Below, piece by piece: positions 61,851 to 64,000 of a DNA stretch of 64,000 bases. Within the stretch, counting starts at the first letter, position 1. Every line of letters begins with the position of its first letter. The notes below the pieces were generated by a model that was not told the origin of the DNA, ran no database searches, and saw only the letters and a program-made list of their open reading frames with translations. A program made the position numbers and the translations under genes. Source of the stretch: Smittia aterrima (taxonomy: Eukaryota > Arthropoda > Insecta > Diptera > Chironomidae); contig CP093829.1 of assembly GCA_033063855.1 (NCBI GenBank), forward strand, positions 8,318,243 to 8,382,242, written 5' to 3'.

Positions 61851-62796
61851 TTTCACTTTTAAACTTTTCATGATTTTTTCTCTTTTTTTATTTTTCTTGT
61901 CGACAAGCAATTTCAATCGAGACAACGAATCGAACCTTTCGGCAACATCAAACGGAAACCATGAAATGACCGTGGGCAACATGAAAGTGAAATTAATCGA
62001 ACCGTCAATCACGAGGAAAGCCCATTAAAATTATCTCGCACTCTATCCGCTCGAATGAATATTTAATTGAGAATTGCGGGTCCGAATCAACTCTCACGAT
62101 CGCCGCTGTTGTCTCGTAAGCATTTTCCCGACTTCACGCGAGTGGAAAAATTGTTTAATTAAATTAATTGAGGAATTAATAATTAATGCTCATCGGTTCA
62201 GCTTTCTGCAGTTGACATCAGTTAATCGTAATATAATTAAACGGATTATTTCGCTTCCATCACAGAAGGACAAGGGACGATTAAGGACTTTAAGGGGTGA
62301 CCTGAATAAACAAACCTCATTCCGTGTTTCTCTCTCTTATGATGATGCCGTCGAGCCCCAAAGAAAACAAACGTCCAACAAATGAACCGAGCATAAATTA
62401 ATAACTTAATTATCCGACGACGAAAGTTTTACGTAAATAATCTCAACTCGGCCACTACACATGTTCTGAATCATTCATCACAAAAGCGCCGTCGGCTGCT
62501 AGAACGTGCTTCGGTTTAGATTGTACCGACGAGAGCGCTTTTTTTCCCACACTCGTGGTGATAACAAGAAGAATTCCCTCCCCAGACTGCCGCAACACTT
62601 TTCTGGTTAAGTCATCGTCGTTTGCTTTTGTTTACAAGTGACGCACGCTGAGCGATAAAACTCGCCATATGGCGTTTGCATATTTTTTTATATCGCGAGA
62701 CGGTCCTCTCGCGTCTGCTCTTGAATCTCGCGCAGTTTCTGCGACTTCCGGTGAATTCTTAAAACGCTTTCAATGTGAAATTGATAAGAAGTTTCC
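61851..62796. other. Region between divergent receptor and Ser-rich genes
   Basis: It holds the upstream sequence of both flanking genes. No coding exon is supported; the minus-strand open frame continues above the chosen receptor start to 62012, so part may be 5' UTR or additional N-terminus. Confidence 0.45.
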
Positions 62797-62833
62797 TATA
62801 AAACCAGCATCGCGATCTCGCACTCATTCAGTT
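62797..62833 (+). promoter_or_regulatory. TATA box and initiator of the Ser-rich gene
   Basis: TATAAAA at 62797-62803 is followed by an arthropod initiator TCAGTT at 62828-62833, with its A at 62830, 33 bases after the TATA start. This fits a focused core promoter with a 5' UTR of about 220 bases before the ATG at 63051. Confidence 0.65.
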
Positions 62834-63050
62834 TTATTTTAATTGTGGCTCAGTTTAAACTTGAAAAGTGAAGTAGAAGTTGAAACATGGAAATCTGTCA
62901 ATTGTGAAGCGCTGAAACTAATTGTGCACTTGAATATTTTATGAGGATTTGCACTCGCTTAGGGGATGCAAAAAAAATACTCTTCTCTCTCGTAGCGTGT
63001 TGGTGAATTTTAATTTGAAACTGTTAAGCGCTTAATTCACGAGAGCGACA

Positions 63051-64000
63051 ATGAAATGGATTTATATTGCGGTGTTGCTTAAGCATCTTTTAAGTGGAAG
63101 TGCAGTGAATGGAAGTGGAGAGGGATTTGTCTTCCCTCAGTCAAGCGAGGAAGGGAGTGTTGGAAAGTAAATGGATGAGCTCGTGAAATTTTATTTGCCT
63201 TCTCTTGCCAATAGGCGTTTTCAGCAATTTTCCTATTCAACAAGTCTGAAGTTTTGATTCTCCGCCCGCTTATAAAATTTATGTGAAATTGGCAGATTTA
63301 AATTGTTTAAATTGTTCTCAGCTTGATGCGGAGTTATTCATCGAATTGGCAAACGGAACCGAAATTTTCCAGCGGCTCAGTTAAAACGATCAAGACTTCT
63401 TACTCCTCGTCATCGAGATCTGGTTCAAGCTCTGAACCGATGGTCATGAAAACAAGAACATATCAAACAGGCTCAAGCGGATCTCTAGCGTAACAAAAAA
63501 TTCGCTGACATTTGCAAGTCTTTAATGCTTTTTTTCTGTGTGGACTCTTTAGAAATGCTGGATCATCAAGTTATAGCTTTCAACCATCGCTCTTCAACGA
63601 GGGATTCGCTCCTGCTGGCAGCGCTGGCGGTTCTTACGCTTCAGCGAGCTCGAGCTCGTCTTCCTCAAGCGGTAATTAAAACCAAAAAATTTAAATGAAA
63701 CTCTGCTGGAAATTGTTCTTAAGAGCGAAAAAATTTGTGCAGAAATTCACAAAGTTTGATAAAAATGTCTAAAAATAGAAGAATTCGGAGAAAAAAATAT
63801 GCGGAGGGTCATTGCGATAAAATTCATCGTCGCTTTAAAACATAAAAAATCCCCGAGAATGTTCTTTATGCGTTTATTGAAGAGAGAAAAACTCGTACAA
63901 TGTCATGACAACGAGATTGATATTTCCTTCCAATCTAATCTAGGCTTTCAATGTTCATCGCAGCCTCCTTCACCAGCGAACGGCCGTTTGAAGTGCGTCT
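63051..64000 (+). CDS. Secreted Ser/Gly-rich protein of unknown function (partial)
   Basis: Exons 63051-63166, 63322-63489, 63553-63671 and 63964 to the window edge, with consistent phases. A signal peptide (MKWIYIAVLLKHLLSGSAVN) is followed by low-complexity Ser-rich sequence: KTSYSSSSRSGSSSEP, KTRTYQTGSSGS, SAGGSYASASSSSSSSG, then ASFTSERPFEVRL. No enzyme domain is seen. Composition suggests an extracellular, cuticle-, silk- or egg-coat-like product, but the family is not recognised. The TATA-driven promoter suggests tissue- or stage-restricted expression (inference). The gene continues beyond the window. Confidence 0.65.

Overview
The window looks like nuclear DNA of a dipteran insect, most likely a small-genome lower fly such as a midge (inference). 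The reasons are AT-rich sequence, GT-AG introns often of 55-80 bases, short intergenic spaces, and insect-typical families: a JAK/hopscotch N-terminus, a beaten-path immunoglobulin protein, a CLIP-domain serine protease homologue and a gustatory receptor. No bacterial operon, CRISPR array, rRNA gene or autonomous transposon was recognised.

Layout, left to right. (1) 1-355 (-): the first exons of a JAK-family kinase (hopscotch-like), cut by the window edge. (2) 2596-11881 (+): SLC66A2/PQLC1-type PQ-loop transporter, in six exons plus a probable cassette exon. Its last exon runs in the same frame through a TAA (to 12460) and then a TGA (to a TAG at 12818), which gives two stacked candidate stop-codon readthrough extensions. 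(3) 15106-16772 (+): secreted CLIP-domain protease homologue whose catalytic serine is glycine. (4) 17042-30422: a large inverted duplication with arms at about 17081-21592 and 25928-30276. The right arm carries an intact UBE2QL1-type ubiquitin-conjugating enzyme gene. The left arm carries a truncated, chimeric copy with a 162-base tRNA-like insertion at its first splice donor. The spacer carries an F-box/LRR-like gene (21875-23359, -). (5) 33132-34388 (+): PABIR/FAM122-family PP2A regulator. (6) 35114-36604 (-): a second copy of the F-box gene. (7) 39352-41866 (-) and 42100-43214 (+): a head-to-head pair of RNA-processing genes, a FUBP/Psi-type KH protein and splicing factor SF3B4. (8) 47655-57929 (+): beaten-path family gene with a 6.1 kb first intron. 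(9) 59172-61850 (-): gustatory receptor with a long hydrophilic loop. (10) 63051 to the right edge (+): a secreted Ser/Gly-rich protein of unknown function behind a TATA+Inr promoter, cut by the window end.

The genes do not form one pathway; this is an ordinary stretch of unrelated insect genes. The parts most worth following up are the double in-frame stop structure of SLC66A2, the recent inverted duplication whose inner breakpoint coincides with the edge of the F-box duplication, and the tRNA-derived insertion. Exon boundaries were assigned by eye from GT/AG sites, reading-frame phase and protein-family resemblance recalled from general knowledge; no database search was run.
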